DNA of 64,000 nucleotides, taken from the NCBI GenBank assembly GCA_003222395.1, contig QHWB01000042.1, positions 62,001-126,000 on the forward strand, given 5' to 3'. The first letter of the stretch is position 1, and each line of letters opens with the position of its first letter. Below, one piece after another: positions 1 to 10,755 of the stretch. The stretch comes from Acidobacteriota bacterium. GTDB lineage: Bacteria; Acidobacteriota; Vicinamibacteria; Vicinamibacterales; CAVVIG01. The notes below the pieces were generated by a model that saw only the letters and a program-made list of their open reading frames with translations, did no database searches and was not told where the DNA came from. The translations under genes and the position numbers were made by a program.

Positions 1-1245
1 GTCGTCACGATTGGCGCGGTTGCCGGCGTGTTCCACTGGCTGAACCGCGAGCAGCCTGCATCACCGGCGCGTGCAAACCTGTCCGCCGCACGCCCGGCGG
101 CGTCACCAGCCCCCGCGGCCTTGATCGATGAAGCGCCGCCGACGTCAATCGACCCGGTACCGGCAGACGAGGGATCACGGACGGACGAGGGATCACGGAC
201 GGACCAGGGACCAGGGACGGACCGGGGACCAAGGACGGACCAGGCACCAACGACCAAGGACCAGGGACCCATCCAGCTCGAAGACCTGGTGAGCCGGCTC
301 ATGCCGGCGGTGGTGACGGTGCAGACCACGAGCGGGCGCGGCAGCGGATTTTTCGTGGCGGCCGACACGATCCTCACGAACGTTCACGTCGTCGGATCCA
401 ACGCCGGCGTCACGATTCGACGCGCGGACGGGTCGACGACGAACGCTCGCGTGGAGTCGACGTCGGCGGCGTACGACATCGCGGTACTGAAAGTCGACGC
501 GCCGCGTGGAGATCAGACGACCATCCCCATGGGATCGGCGGCCGGCGCGCGCGTCGGACAGGAAGTGATCGCCATCGGGACGCCGCTCGGTTTCCTGCAG
601 AACACGGTCAGCCGCGGGATCGTCAGCGGCCTTCGCGACGTCGACGGCTCGACGCTCGTGCAGACCGACGCCGCGATCAATCCCGGCAACAGCGGTGGCC
701 CGCTCCTCGATCGCAACGGTGCCGCAATCGGCATCATCAAGTCCGGGTACCAGGGTCGCGACGGGTTGTCGTTCGCCATTGCGATCGACCATGCGCGCGC
801 CGTGCTCGAGGGACGACCGGCGCCGGCAGCGGCGGCAAGCAGCACGCCGTCGCAGTACAAGCCGCTCGCGCCCGCCGTCGCGTCGGCGACCGACGAGCGC
901 CGCGCCATGGCGGAGAAAGCCTTCGATCAGCGGATGGCGCAGATCGGACAGACGGCGCAGAATCTCGACGACTACTGGCGACGCTTCCGGGCGGCCTGTT
1001 ACGAGGGCAAGGTGAGCGCCGGATTCGATCACGAGTGGTTTGCGTTGTTCGATCCGCGCACCATGCAAGGTGCCGTGGCGCCGACGTGCGGTCCGTGGTA
1101 CAGCGAGGTGCGCCGTATGGCGTTCGACATCCGCGATCAGCTGCTCGCGCTCGACGAGCGGGCGCGGCAAGAAGGCGTCTATCCGGGCACCCGCCGCGAC
1201 GCGCGGCGCCGCTATCGACTCGACTACGCCGGGTGGGATCGCTAA
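1..1245 (+). CDS. HtrA-like (S1C) trypsin-fold serine protease, 5' truncated
   Basis: The frame is open from base 1 and the first residues are the end of a hydrophobic stretch, so the start lies outside the window and the protein is probably membrane-anchored with its protease domain outside the cytoplasm. The catalytic triad is visible at residues (counted from base 1) His129 (TNVHVV), Asp159 (YDIAVL) and Ser231 (GNSGGP), with spacing typical of HtrA/DegP. Before it lies a low-complexity Asp/Gly/Arg/Thr linker at about residues 55-90, encoded by iterated DNA words. No PDZ domain follows. Instead there are about 120 charged, probably helical residues that I cannot assign to a family. It is followed after 19 bp by the glycosyltransferase. 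The protease assignment is firm; its substrate is unknown. Confidence 0.88.
   Translation, partial: VVTIGAVAGVFHWLNREQPASPARANLSAARPAASPAPAALIDEAPPTSIDPVPADEGSRTDEGSRTDQGPGTDRGPRTDQAPTTKDQGPIQLEDLVSRLMPAVVTVQTTSGRGSGFFVAADTILTNVHVVGSNAGVTIRRADGSTTNARVESTSAAYDIAVLKVDAPRGDQTTIPMGSAAGARVGQEVIAIGTPLGFLQNTVSRGIVSGLRDVDGSTLVQTDAAINPGNSGGPLLDRNGAAIGIIKSGYQGRDGLSFAIAIDHARAVLEGRPAPAAAASSTPSQYKPLAPAVASATDERRAMAEKAFDQRMAQIGQTAQNLDDYWRRFRAACYEGKVSAGFDHEWFALFDPRTMQGAVAPTCGPWYSEVRRMAFDIRDQLLALDERARQEGVYPGTRRDARRRYRLDYAGWDR
166..270. repeat. Iterated-word repeat inside the protease gene
   Basis: Direct repeats of words such as GACGAGGGATCACGGACG and GGACCAGGGA are iterated about eight times in imperfect form. 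They encode the Asp/Thr/Gly/Arg-rich linker of the protease and stay in frame. The style matches the micro-repeats found in other gaps of this window. Confidence 0.7.
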
Positions 1246-1264
1246 CCCTTCCTGCCTTGATATC

Positions 1265-2389
1265 ATGCCGAGCGTGCGGATCGGCATCGACGCCCGCAAG
1301 CTGCACGACTTCTCCATCGGCACCTACATCCGCAACCTGCTGCGGCAGCTGGCGCGCCTCGACCGGCAGACGGAGTTCGTGGTCCTCTGCCGCCCCGAAG
1401 ATCGTGAGACGCTCTCGTCGCTCGGCGAGAACTTTCGCGTCGTCACCGAGACGTCGGGCAATTATTCGGTCGCCGAGCAGTTGAAGATTCCGATCGCGCT
1501 CCGGCGCGAAGGGGTCACGCTGTTTCATGCGCCGCATTACGTGCTGCCGCCGCTCGTGCACTGCCGCTCGGTCGTCACGATCCACGACTGCATCCACCTG
1601 ATGTTTCCGCAGTACCTGCCGAATCGCGTGGCGCTGGCGTACGCGCGGACGTCGATCCGGCTCGCGGCAAGGCGCGCAACGCGCGTGCTCACCGTTTCGG
1701 AAAGCTCGAAGCGCGACATCCTGCGCTTCGTCGACACCGAGCCCGACAAGATCGACGTCATTTACAACGCGTTCGACGATCGCTTCGGCGTCGAGCCGCG
1801 CGAAGAGGACGTTGTGCGGGTCCGCGAGCGCTACCAGCTCGGCGACGAGTTCGTGCTCTACGCCGGCAACGTGAAGCCGCACAAGAACCTCGAACGGCTG
1901 ATCCAGGCGTTCAACGCCGTCCGCAAGCGCGGTCTCGATCATCTCAAGCTCGTGCTCATCGGCGACGAGATCTCGAAGTACGCGGCGCTGCGTCGAGCGG
2001 TCCACCACCATCAGCTGCACAAGTACGTGAGGTTCCTCGGATACCTGCCGGAGGAAACGCTCGCGGTCATGTACCGCCTCGCCGCGGTATTCGTCTTTCC
2101 ATCGCTCTACGAGGGCTTCGGCCTTCCGCCGCTCGAGGCGATGGCCAGCGGTACTCCCGTCGTCACCTCGAATCTCTCGTCGCTGCCGGAAGTCGTCGGC
2201 GACGCGGCAATGCTCGTCGATCCTTACGATCCGCAGGCGATCGCCGACGGGATGCAGCGAGTGCTGACCGACGAGCGTCTCAGGCGCGAGCTGCGGACGA
2301 AAGGGCTGGCCCGCGCGAGGCAGTTCTCATGGGAAACATCGGTCCGCCGCGTGCGCGAGATCTACGGCGAGGTCAACAACGGCAACTAA
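1265..2389 (+). CDS. Glycosyltransferase, GT4 family
   Basis: A 374-residue GT-B fold glycosyltransferase, probably transferring a hexose from a nucleotide sugar to a growing lipid-linked polysaccharide at the inner face of the membrane. The ATG at 1265 begins [11 protein letters not shown], the typical first strand of this family, so the much longer upstream extension of the frame is rejected. The C-terminal half carries the GT4 donor-site features: [10 protein letters not shown], then a GYLPEE stretch, then the EX7E-type segment ([16 protein letters not shown]). It opens a block of four genes for exopolysaccharide synthesis, with 1 bp to the conserved reading of the next gene. The acceptor and donor sugars cannot be told from sequence. 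Confidence 0.9.
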   Translation: MPSVRIGIDARKLHDFSIGTYIRNLLRQLARLDRQTEFVVLCRPEDRETLSSLGENFRVVTETSGNYSVAEQLKIPIALRREGVTLFHAPHYVLPPLVHCRSVVTIHDCIHLMFPQYLPNRVALAYARTSIRLAARRATRVLTVSESSKRDILRFVDTEPDKIDVIYNAFDDRFGVEPREEDVVRVRERYQLGDEFVLYAGNVKPHKNLERLIQAFNAVRKRGLDHLKLVLIGDEISKYAALRRAVHHHQLHKYVRFLGYLPEETLAVMYRLAAVFVFPSLYEGFGLPPLEAMASGTPVVTSNLSSLPEVVGDAAMLVDPYDPQAIADGMQRVLTDERLRRELRTKGLARARQFSWETSVRRVREIYGEVNNGN

Positions 2390-2420
2390 AATCGCCTTCG
2401 TACATGATTGGCTGACGGGG

Positions 2421-3473
2421 ATGCGCGGCGGCGAGAAGGCGCTCGAAGTCTTGTGCGAGCGCTTTCCCGACGCGGAGCTGTTCACGCTCGTGCACGTTCC
2501 CGGGTCGGTGTCGCCGACCATCGAGCGGCTGGCGCCGCACACGTCGTTCGTCCAGCGGCTTCCGTTCGTCAAGACGCTGTACCGCCATTACCTGCCGCTC
2601 TTCCCGACGGCAATCGAGCAATTCAACTTCGATCGCTTCGACCTCGTCTTCAGCGTGAGCCACTGCTGCGCGAAATCGATCGTCCATCCGGGCGCCGTGC
2701 CGCACGTGTGCTACTGCCTGACGCCGATGCGCTACGCGTGGGATCAGTTCGACGCGTACTTCGGGCCGGCACGGCTCGGGCGGCCGGCGAGCGCCGTCAT
2801 GCGGCGCGTGATGGCGCGGCTCGCGCGGTGGGACCGTGACACGGCCGACCGCGCGGACCGCTATGTCGCTATCTCTCATTATGTTGCCGGCAGGATCGCC
2901 CGATACTATAATCGCGAGGCGACTGTGGTCTATCCGCCCGTCGACACCGACTTTTTCCAGCCCGACGCCGCCTCTCCCGGAGTCCCCTTCGCGATCGTCG
3001 TTTCCGCGCTCGTGCCGTACAAGCGCGTCGACCTCGCGCTCGACGCGTGCCGCATCGCGCGCGTTCCGCTGACGATCGTCGGCGAGGGACCGGAACGCGC
3101 GCGGCTCGAGGCGTCGGCAGGAGCGGACGTGAGATTTCTCGGCCGGCGGTCGAACGAGGAGATTCGCGAACTGTACCGCGCGGCGGCGGTCACGCTGCTG
3201 CCGGGCGAGGAAGACTTCGGCATCGTGCCGCTCGAAGCGCAGGCCTGCGGGCGGCCGGTCGTCGCGGTCGCGCGGGGCGGCGCGCTCGAAACCGTCGTTC
3301 CGAACACGACGGGCGTCCTCGTCGACGGGGCAACACCGGAAGCATTCGCCGACGCGATCGATCGCGCCATCGCGGCACGATTCGATCGATCAGTGATTCG
3401 GCAGCATGCCGAGCGGTTCAGCCGCAAGCGGTTTGGAGACGAGATGGAAGCTTTGATTCGCGATGGTCAATAG
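2421..3473 (+). CDS. Glycosyltransferase, GT4 family (start uncertain)
   Basis: A second GT-B glycosyltransferase of about 350 residues. The C-terminal donor site is clear (GEEDFGIVPLEAQACG). The first canonical start, ATG 2421, yields MRGGEKALE. Ten further codons upstream, from 2388, read [11 protein letters not shown], which is the usual N-terminus of this family. No ATG, GTG or TTG exists in frame there, so translation may begin at a non-canonical codon (ATC 2391 is a candidate) or by re-initiation at the preceding stop (TAA 2387-2389). The 3' end overlaps the next gene by 11 nt. Probable role: the next sugar transfer in the same exopolysaccharide pathway. Confidence 0.85.
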   Translation: MRGGEKALEVLCERFPDAELFTLVHVPGSVSPTIERLAPHTSFVQRLPFVKTLYRHYLPLFPTAIEQFNFDRFDLVFSVSHCCAKSIVHPGAVPHVCYCLTPMRYAWDQFDAYFGPARLGRPASAVMRRVMARLARWDRDTADRADRYVAISHYVAGRIARYYNREATVVYPPVDTDFFQPDAASPGVPFAIVVSALVPYKRVDLALDACRIARVPLTIVGEGPERARLEASAGADVRFLGRRSNEEIRELYRAAAVTLLPGEEDFGIVPLEAQACGRPVVAVARGGALETVVPNTTGVLVDGATPEAFADAIDRAIAARFDRSVIRQHAERFSRKRFGDEMEALIRDGQ

Positions 3474-4914
3474 ACATAATCGGTTGCTCGTCGCGTTCCA
3501 CGTCATCTCGGACGCGCTGCTCGGGGTGACGGCGTTCATCATCGCCTACGCGCTGAGATTTCATACTCCGATCGTCACCGCGCTCATCCCAATTACGCGC
3601 GGCGTTCCGCCGCTGCAGCAGTACATCCAGGACCTTCCGTTCGTCGCGACGCTCGTACCGCTCGGCTTTCAGCTGCAGGGCCTCTATCGGCTGCGGCGCG
3701 GCCGATCGCGCGTCGACGATTTCTTCGCCGTCTTCGTCGGCAGCATTCTCGCCGTCGTGTTCGGCATCGTCGCGACGTTGTACGTCCAGACCTATTTCGC
3801 GAGCCCCGAGACGAAGAGCCGCGGCGCGTTCGAGGTCTCGCAGGCCGTCTGGGCGATCTTCCTCGTCCTCAACGTGGCGCTCGCCTATGCCTCGCGCGAG
3901 CTCGTCCGAGAAGTTCTGGAGCGACGCTGGCGCGCCGGCATCGGCCTCAAGCGCATTCTCATCGCGGGCGCCGGCGAGCTCGGGCGTCTGGTCGCCGACA
4001 AGATTCTGGAGCATCGCGAGCTCGGGTATCAGATCGTCGGCTTCGTCGACGACAGGGCGGCGGGCGATCATCTCGGCTACCGCGGACTGCCGCTGCTCGG
4101 CACGATCCGCGAGGCGGCCGAGATCTCGTCGCGCGAGGGAATCGATCACCTTTACGTCGCGCTGCCGCCCGAACAGCACGTGCAGATGCTCGAGCTGATC
4201 GAAACGACGAGCCGGGAGTGCGTCGACGTGAAGGTGGTGCCCGATCTGCTGCAGGTCATCGCGCTCCGGGCGCGGCTCGAGGATCTCGACGGCGTCCCGG
4301 TCATCAACATCAACGACGTTCCGCTGCAGGGCTTCAATACAATCGTGAAGCGCGGAATCGACGTGGTCATCTCGAGCGGCGCGCTCGCGCTGCTGTCGAT
4401 TCCGATCGGCTCCATCGCGCTGCTGGTGAAGGCGACGTCGCGCGGTCCGGTGTTCTACCGCCAGGAGCGCATGGGGCTCGACGGCAAGACGATCAACATC
4501 GTGAAGTTCCGCTCGATGCACCACGAGGCCGAGAGAGACACGGGGCCGGTGTGGGCGCGCGAGAACGATCCGCGCGTGACGGTGCTCGGAAAGTTCCTCC
4601 GCAGGTCGAATCTCGACGAGCTGCCGCAGCTCTGGAACGTGCTGCGCGGCGACATGTCGATCGTCGGGCCGCGGCCCGAGCGTCCTCACTTCGTCGAGCA
4701 GTTCAAGCATCGCATCCCGCAGTACATGCTGCGCCACAAGGTGAAGGCCGGCCTGACGGGTTGGGCGCAGGTGAACGGATGGCGCGGCAACACCTCGATC
4801 GAGAAGCGCATCGAATACGACCTCTATTACATCGAGAACTGGTCGGTGCGCCTCGATCTCAAGATCATGTGGCTGACCCTCCTGCGCGGCTTCTTTCACA
4901 AGCATGCCTACTGA
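3463..4914 (+). CDS. Polyprenyl-phosphate sugar-1-phosphate transferase (WcaJ/EpsE type)
   Basis: A 483-residue initiating enzyme of exopolysaccharide synthesis. It transfers a sugar phosphate from a UDP-sugar to undecaprenyl phosphate. The N-terminal ~110 residues hold hydrophobic membrane segments. A Rossmann-like CoA-binding domain follows (RILIAGAGELG). The C-terminal bacterial sugar transferase domain has KATSRGPVFYRQERMG, KFRSMHHEAE, LDELPQLWNVLRGDMS and VGPRPE, the hallmark motifs. The length is normal for the WcaJ class. The start overlaps the upstream glycosyltransferase by 11 nt, which suggests translational coupling. The sugar (glucose or galactose) cannot be decided. Confidence 0.93.
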   Translation: MVNRHNRLLVAFHVISDALLGVTAFIIAYALRFHTPIVTALIPITRGVPPLQQYIQDLPFVATLVPLGFQLQGLYRLRRGRSRVDDFFAVFVGSILAVVFGIVATLYVQTYFASPETKSRGAFEVSQAVWAIFLVLNVALAYASRELVREVLERRWRAGIGLKRILIAGAGELGRLVADKILEHRELGYQIVGFVDDRAAGDHLGYRGLPLLGTIREAAEISSREGIDHLYVALPPEQHVQMLELIETTSRECVDVKVVPDLLQVIALRARLEDLDGVPVININDVPLQGFNTIVKRGIDVVISSGALALLSIPIGSIALLVKATSRGPVFYRQERMGLDGKTINIVKFRSMHHEAERDTGPVWARENDPRVTVLGKFLRRSNLDELPQLWNVLRGDMSIVGPRPERPHFVEQFKHRIPQYMLRHKVKAGLTGWAQVNGWRGNTSIEKRIEYDLYYIENWSVRLDLKIMWLTLLRGFFHKHAY

Positions 4915-4999
4915 TAGCTCTCGGCTGATAGCTCTCGGCTGTCAGCTATCGGCTCTCAGCTGGCGCCTGTCGGCTGGCGGCTGTCGGCTCGCCGCTAAT
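4915..4999. repeat. Iterated-word micro-repeat between polysaccharide genes
   Basis: The gap is filled by imperfect repetitions of the words GGCTGATAGCTCTC, GGCTGTCAGC and GGCTGTCGGCT, several of which are self-complementary (AGCTGATAGCT-like). No gene or terminator U-tract is seen. It ends 5 bp before the next start. Confidence 0.6.
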
Positions 5000-5004
5000 C
5001 AGCC

Positions 5005-5946
5005 ATGAAACAGCGCGTCGTCATCACCGGAGCAGCCGGTTTCATCGGCTCGCACCTCGCCGAAGCTCTTCTCGATCGCGGCTACTCGGTCATCGGCATC
5101 GACAATCTCCTCACCGGCGATACGGCGAACATCTCCCACCTGCAGAACCGCGACTTCCTGTTCATCAAGCACGACGTCACCAACTATATCTACATCGACG
5201 GTCCGGTCGACTTCGTACTGCATTGGGCGAGTCCGGCGAGCCCGATCGACTATCTCGAGCTGCCGATACCGACGCTGAAGGTCGGCGCGCTCGGCACACA
5301 CAAGGCGCTCGGCCTCGCTAAAGCGAAGGGCGCGCGGTTCGTGCTGGCGTCGACCTCCGAGGTGTACGGCGATCCGCTCGAGCACCCGCAGAAAGAGACC
5401 TACTGGGGCAACGTGAACCCGGTCGGACCGCGCGGCGTGTACGACGAAGCCAAACGCTTCGCCGAAGCCATGACGATGGCGTACCACCGCTACCACGGAG
5501 TGGATACGAAGATCGTCCGCATCTTCAACACGTACGGCCCGCGGATGCGCGTCAACGACGGCCGCGCCGTGCCGGCCTTCATGTCGCAGGCGCTTCGCAA
5601 CGAAGACGTCACGGTGTTCGGCGACGGAACGCAGACCCGCAGCTTCACCTACATCGCCGATCTCGTCGACGGCATCGTCCAGCTGATGCTGTCGAACGAG
5701 AACGATCCGGTCAACATCGGAAATCCGCGCGAGATGACGATCAAGGAGATCGCGGAGACCATCATCCGCATGACGCGATCGAAGAGCCGGATCGTCTACA
5801 AGCCGCTGCCGACTGACGACCCGAAGCAGCGCAAGCCGGACATCACGCGCGCGCGGACGCTGTTGAACTGGCAGCCGAGGGTGGAGCTGGAAGAAGGTCT
5901 GGTGAAAACGATCGAGTATTTCCGGACGAAAGTGTCGCCGTCGTAG
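5005..5946 (+). CDS. UDP-glucuronate decarboxylase (UDP-xylose synthase) family SDR
   Basis: A 313-residue extended short-chain dehydrogenase. The N-terminal NAD site is [10 protein letters not shown], and the catalytic pair is YDEAK (Tyr and Lys). The stretches [19 protein letters not shown] and [19 protein letters not shown] closely follow the UDP-glucuronate decarboxylase (UXS) pattern rather than GalE. It would make UDP-xylose for the polysaccharide built by the upstream genes. The length matches the family. It ends convergently 9 bp from the receptor gene. Another NAD-dependent nucleotide-sugar epimerase/dehydratase is the main alternative. Confidence 0.88.
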   Translation: MKQRVVITGAAGFIGSHLAEALLDRGYSVIGIDNLLTGDTANISHLQNRDFLFIKHDVTNYIYIDGPVDFVLHWASPASPIDYLELPIPTLKVGALGTHKALGLAKAKGARFVLASTSEVYGDPLEHPQKETYWGNVNPVGPRGVYDEAKRFAEAMTMAYHRYHGVDTKIVRIFNTYGPRMRVNDGRAVPAFMSQALRNEDVTVFGDGTQTRSFTYIADLVDGIVQLMLSNENDPVNIGNPREMTIKEIAETIIRMTRSKSRIVYKPLPTDDPKQRKPDITRARTLLNWQPRVELEEGLVKTIEYFRTKVSPS

Positions 5947-5955
5947 TCGTGCGTT

Positions 5956-8364
5956 TCACTTCCACTTGAGCATCATGAAGCCGCGCAGGATCGGGCCGAC
6001 GCTGTTCGCGAATCGGCCCCACTGAGGCGCGCCCACGACGGCGTACACGTCGCGCGGGTTGAAGTGATTCGTCGCGTTGAACAGCTGAATGCCGAGGTCC
6101 GCCGATCGCTTGCGCACGGTGAACGTCTTGTAGACCACCAGATCGGTGGCCATAAACGCCGGAAACGAGCGCAGGTTGGTTTCGACCGCGACGTATCGCT
6201 GATCGACGACGGTGTACGGGAATCCCGAGCGCCATTCCACGACCGGCGACACGACGACGCGTGCGGGCAGATCGACCGTTCCCCAGGCGACGATGCGATC
6301 GCGGGCGTCGGTCGGGAGCCGCGTCATCCCGGCGCGCTGCAGCAGCGGCACCGCGAGCGACTGGAACAGCGTCGCGAAATCGTTGAACTCGCCGCGGCCC
6401 GACGACCGGACGTAGCTGACGAACAGCTGCTGATCGTGCTTCCAGCGCTGACGAACCGACACCGCGAGCTCGCGGTAATCGGTTGCGCCGTCGCTGCGGA
6501 CCGGAAGCGCCCCGCCTTCCGCCCTCACCCGCAGCGTCGCGATCCTCGTCGTCCGACGATCGGTGACGCCAACCTGTACGTCGAGGCTCGACGTCAGCTG
6601 ACGTTCGAGCGACGCCGTCGCCGTCAGGGCGCGCGGCAGCTGTAGCTGCTGAACGCTGGGATCGTAGACGAGCGTCCGCTCGATCTCGTCGGACTCGGAA
6701 TCGATGTCGTGCTCGATGCGCCTGGGATAGCCGGCGTACGCTTCGACGGCGAGCGGCAGGTGCGCGACGAACGTACCGTATCCGCCCTTGACGACCGTCG
6801 CGCCGCGCTCGTCGAGCGCGTACCTCGCGCCCGCGCGGAACGACGGTGCGGCGCCGGCGTGGCCGCTGCCGCCGTCGATGCGCGCGCCTGCGTCGATCGT
6901 CAGCCGCCCTGATGCCTGCCACACGTCGCGCGCCGCCGCGCCGACGGGCATATCGCGCGCGCCGATCAACGTGCGCGGGTCGAACTCCACCCGCCGGACG
7001 AGTCGGCCCGCCGCGTTCGAAACCAGGATCGGCGTCTCTTCCACCGTTCCGGTGAGGCGGCGCGCCGCGATTTCGCCGGCAACCGTGACGTCGTGCGATG
7101 TCCTGCCGAGAATCGCCGTACGCTCCCACACCGCCTTCACGGCGTAGCGCGCCGATTTGCGCGTCACGGTCGCGAACCAGTTGTCATGCCACCCCGACGG
7201 CGTGAGATGCGACACGCCGGCGCCGTTCGGAATCGACGAGGTGTCGTGCCTGAGCGCGGAGAGCTGCAGCGTGAGCACGCTCGTGTCGGCAATCACGAGA
7301 TGGTTCGTGAATCCGGCGAAGGCGTCGTGCGACGCGAAGTCGGCCGTCGCGCTCTGATCGCGTCGCGGGCTGAGTCCCTTCGATCGCGTGGCGCTCGGGA
7401 ACAGGAATCCCTCGACGCTGGCGCTGTCCCGCGGCGTTGCCTGCAGATCGACGCGCCAGAACGCCACAGAGCTCTTCTCGACGACGTCCGGTCCCGTGCG
7501 GGTGGTCACCTCCGGCACCGGAATTCGCTCGTAGTCGTGCTCAGCGGCTGCGAAATAGCGCAGCCGGCCGGCAAGTCGTGCGCCGCCTCCGTAGATGCGC
7601 GGAAAGATTCCTTCGATGCGGCCGAAGCCCGGCATCGTGAACCGCGGGCGCGGCACGACGCCCTGCACGCCGAACTTGAACCGATCGCCGCCCGAAATGG
7701 TGCGGATCTGCACGACGCCGCCGACGAGATCGCCGTACGTGGCGCCCATCGGATCGCGGAGCACGTCGACAGCCTGCACGGCCTCGAAGGGCAGGTTGAT
7801 CGACGAGATGCCCGTCGCGGGATTGGTGACGTTGAAGCCATCGATGAGGAGCGGCGTGTCGGACGCGCGCGCGCCGCCCACTTGAAGCAGGCCGTCGGGT
7901 CCGCGAACGACCGACGGCAGCAGCGGCAGCGACTCCCGCGCCTTCAGGTGCGATGACGGCAGCCGCGCCACCGTGTCGGCGGTGATCGAGCTGCCGAGCG
8001 TTGCGTTCGTAGGAGCGGCGACGGTCGCCGGTTCGGCGCTGGCGACGACGGTCGTCGTTTCGGTCGCGCCGGCGAGCGCCAGAACGATGCGCGCCGCGTC
8101 GGCGCGTGAAACCGTCACCGTCCGAAAGCCATCGAGCGTCACGACGATCGTGCCGCCGAGCGCCGCTTCGAAGGAGAAGGTGCCGTCGGGATGGGTGGCC
8201 ATCGTGGCGACGATGACGTCGCCATCGCGCAATTGAACGGTCGCGCCGGGAAGCGGCAGACCCGTCTGATCGACGACCACTCCCTGCGCCGGCTGCGCGA
8301 GAACCGGCGCGCTGATTCCGCTGACGGCGATGATCGTCAGCAGCGCGCGAACGCAGCGATACAT
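5956..8364 (-). CDS. TonB-dependent receptor, Oar-like, with carboxypeptidase-regulatory N-domain
   Basis: An 802-residue outer-membrane protein. The signal peptide is at residues 1-23 (ends VLAQ), followed by a carboxypeptidase-regulatory-like beta-sandwich (GVVVDQTGLPLPGATVQL). The plug domain contains LLIDGFNV and the QAVDVLRDP/GGVVQIRT region, and the rest is beta-barrel. Unlike the other four receptor sequences here, the last residue is Lys (LKWK) rather than the Phe typical of barrel C-termini. Ligand unknown. A start-proximal GAGGATG can serve as ribosome-binding site. A sigma-70-type promoter lies about 40 bp upstream. It stands alone, convergent with the UDP-sugar gene. Confidence 0.85.
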   Translation of the reverse strand: MYRCVRALLTIIAVSGISAPVLAQPAQGVVVDQTGLPLPGATVQLRDGDVIVATMATHPDGTFSFEAALGGTIVVTLDGFRTVTVSRADAARIVLALAGATETTTVVASAEPATVAAPTNATLGSSITADTVARLPSSHLKARESLPLLPSVVRGPDGLLQVGGARASDTPLLIDGFNVTNPATGISSINLPFEAVQAVDVLRDPMGATYGDLVGGVVQIRTISGGDRFKFGVQGVVPRPRFTMPGFGRIEGIFPRIYGGGARLAGRLRYFAAAEHDYERIPVPEVTTRTGPDVVEKSSVAFWRVDLQATPRDSASVEGFLFPSATRSKGLSPRRDQSATADFASHDAFAGFTNHLVIADTSVLTLQLSALRHDTSSIPNGAGVSHLTPSGWHDNWFATVTRKSARYAVKAVWERTAILGRTSHDVTVAGEIAARRLTGTVEETPILVSNAAGRLVRRVEFDPRTLIGARDMPVGAAARDVWQASGRLTIDAGARIDGGSGHAGAAPSFRAGARYALDERGATVVKGGYGTFVAHLPLAVEAYAGYPRRIEHDIDSESDEIERTLVYDPSVQQLQLPRALTATASLERQLTSSLDVQVGVTDRRTTRIATLRVRAEGGALPVRSDGATDYRELAVSVRQRWKHDQQLFVSYVRSSGRGEFNDFATLFQSLAVPLLQRAGMTRLPTDARDRIVAWGTVDLPARVVVSPVVEWRSGFPYTVVDQRYVAVETNLRSFPAFMATDLVVYKTFTVRKRSADLGIQLFNATNHFNPRDVYAVVGAPQWGRFANSVGPILRGFMMLKWK

Positions 8365-8404
8365 CGATCCATCCTCAATCTTGCAATGATCTTGCGGCGG
8401 GAAG

Positions 8405-8432
8405 AGTATACCGGGCGTCAGCGGCGCCGCAA
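8405..8432 (-). promoter_or_regulatory. Putative sigma-70 promoter of the receptor gene
   Basis: On the minus strand TTGCGG (8432-8427), a 16-nt spacer, then TATACT (8410-8405), about 40 nt before the receptor's ATG at 8364. The -10 box is a 5/6 match; the -35 is weak. The GC content around it is lower than in the coding regions. Confidence 0.5.
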
Positions 8433-8541
8433 AGTGAATCGAAGGTGGTCCCCGCGCGTTTGCGGCGATGGCGCGGCGGCCGTCAGGTGGAACCCGATTC
8501 CGGCGACCTTGGTCTGACCCTGGAGTGACAAAGTGCCAACA

Positions 8542-8814
8542 TCAGCGGGCACCAAAGCGCTCCACCGCGCGCGCGCGCGCCTGCGCCGCCATCTCTTCGC
8601 GGTTCCTCGGCGATGTCGTCGTGGTCAGCGAATCGATCAATCGCCTGGCGATCTTCGCCACGTCGTCGATCGCGCGGTTGAACGCCGCCTCGTTCGCCTT
8701 CGACGGCGCGTTGAACCCACTGAGCTTCCGGACGAACTGCAGCGAAGCGGCGCGGATCTCCTCGTCAGTGGCGGGAGGATCGAAATTGAAAAGAGTTTTG
8801 ATATTTCTGCACAT
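8542..8814 (-). CDS. DUF2277 family small protein
   Basis: A 90-residue protein that begins MCRNIKTLFNFDPPATDEEI and continues FVRKLSGF and PSKANEAAF. These are the conserved features of the DUF2277 family, whose function is not established. It is soluble and mostly helical, with no signal peptide. It is a single gene between an EttA gene and a receptor gene, both on the same strand. The start is fixed by the family's conserved N-terminus. The 177 bp between it and the receptor start hold no other gene. Confidence 0.88.
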   Translation of the reverse strand: MCRNIKTLFNFDPPATDEEIRAASLQFVRKLSGFNAPSKANEAAFNRAIDDVAKIARRLIDSLTTTTSPRNREEMAAQARARAVERFGAR

Positions 8815-8819
8815 ATCTG

Positions 8820-8846
8820 ACGCTCGCCTGAAAGGCTCGCGCTACG
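8820..8846. repeat. Dispersed repeat word (copy 1)
   Basis: The word GCTCGCCTGAAAGGCTCGCG occurs here and again at about 29769-29788, inside the N-terminal coding region of a 'sulfatase' gene. It contains the inverted pair GAGCC / GGCTC-like half-sites. Here it lies between DUF2277 and ettA. Confidence 0.6.
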
Positions 8847-8875
8847 ACGGGGCGCGTCCAAAGCCTCGGCCACGA

Positions 8876-10549
<1,674 letters not shown>

Positions 10550-10560
10550 GCGTTGTCCGA

Positions 10561-10638
10561 AATTGCTGATTTCAGATTGCTGATTTCAGATTGATTGCTG
10601 ATTTCAGATTGCTGATTTCAGATTGATTGCTGATTGCC
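10561..10638. repeat. ATTGCTGATTTCAGATT iterated repeat, left arm
   Basis: Four to five imperfect copies of ATTGCTGATTTCAGATT (with GATTGATTGCTG variants) lie directly upstream of ettA. The right arm at 10756-10848 carries the reverse complement of the same words, so the two arms could pair across about 120 bp. Related words recur at 19904-19990. Confidence 0.85.
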
Positions 10639-10755
10639 GATTCCCTGCCGACCGCGCGCTATGACCAGCGACATTCTCCAGTCGCGTCGTCGGCAGCACT
10701 CTCGACCGACGAACTCGAAACAATATCGTACAATCTCGCGATCGCCAATGATTCC

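Noticed and set aside
1040-1264. 75-codon extension of the first glycosyltransferase into the protease gene
   Set aside because: The family N-terminus begins at ATG 1265; the extension is Arg-rich shadow sequence.
3418-4905. Long minus-strand frame opposite the sugar phosphotransferase
   Set aside because: Antisense shadow; the plus-strand gene has full family motifs.
5843-7129. Long minus-strand frame (428 codons) overlapping the first receptor gene
   Set aside because: Its sequence is Arg/Ala-rich with no domain or signal, and the overlapping frame encodes a clear receptor. It is a high-GC shadow.
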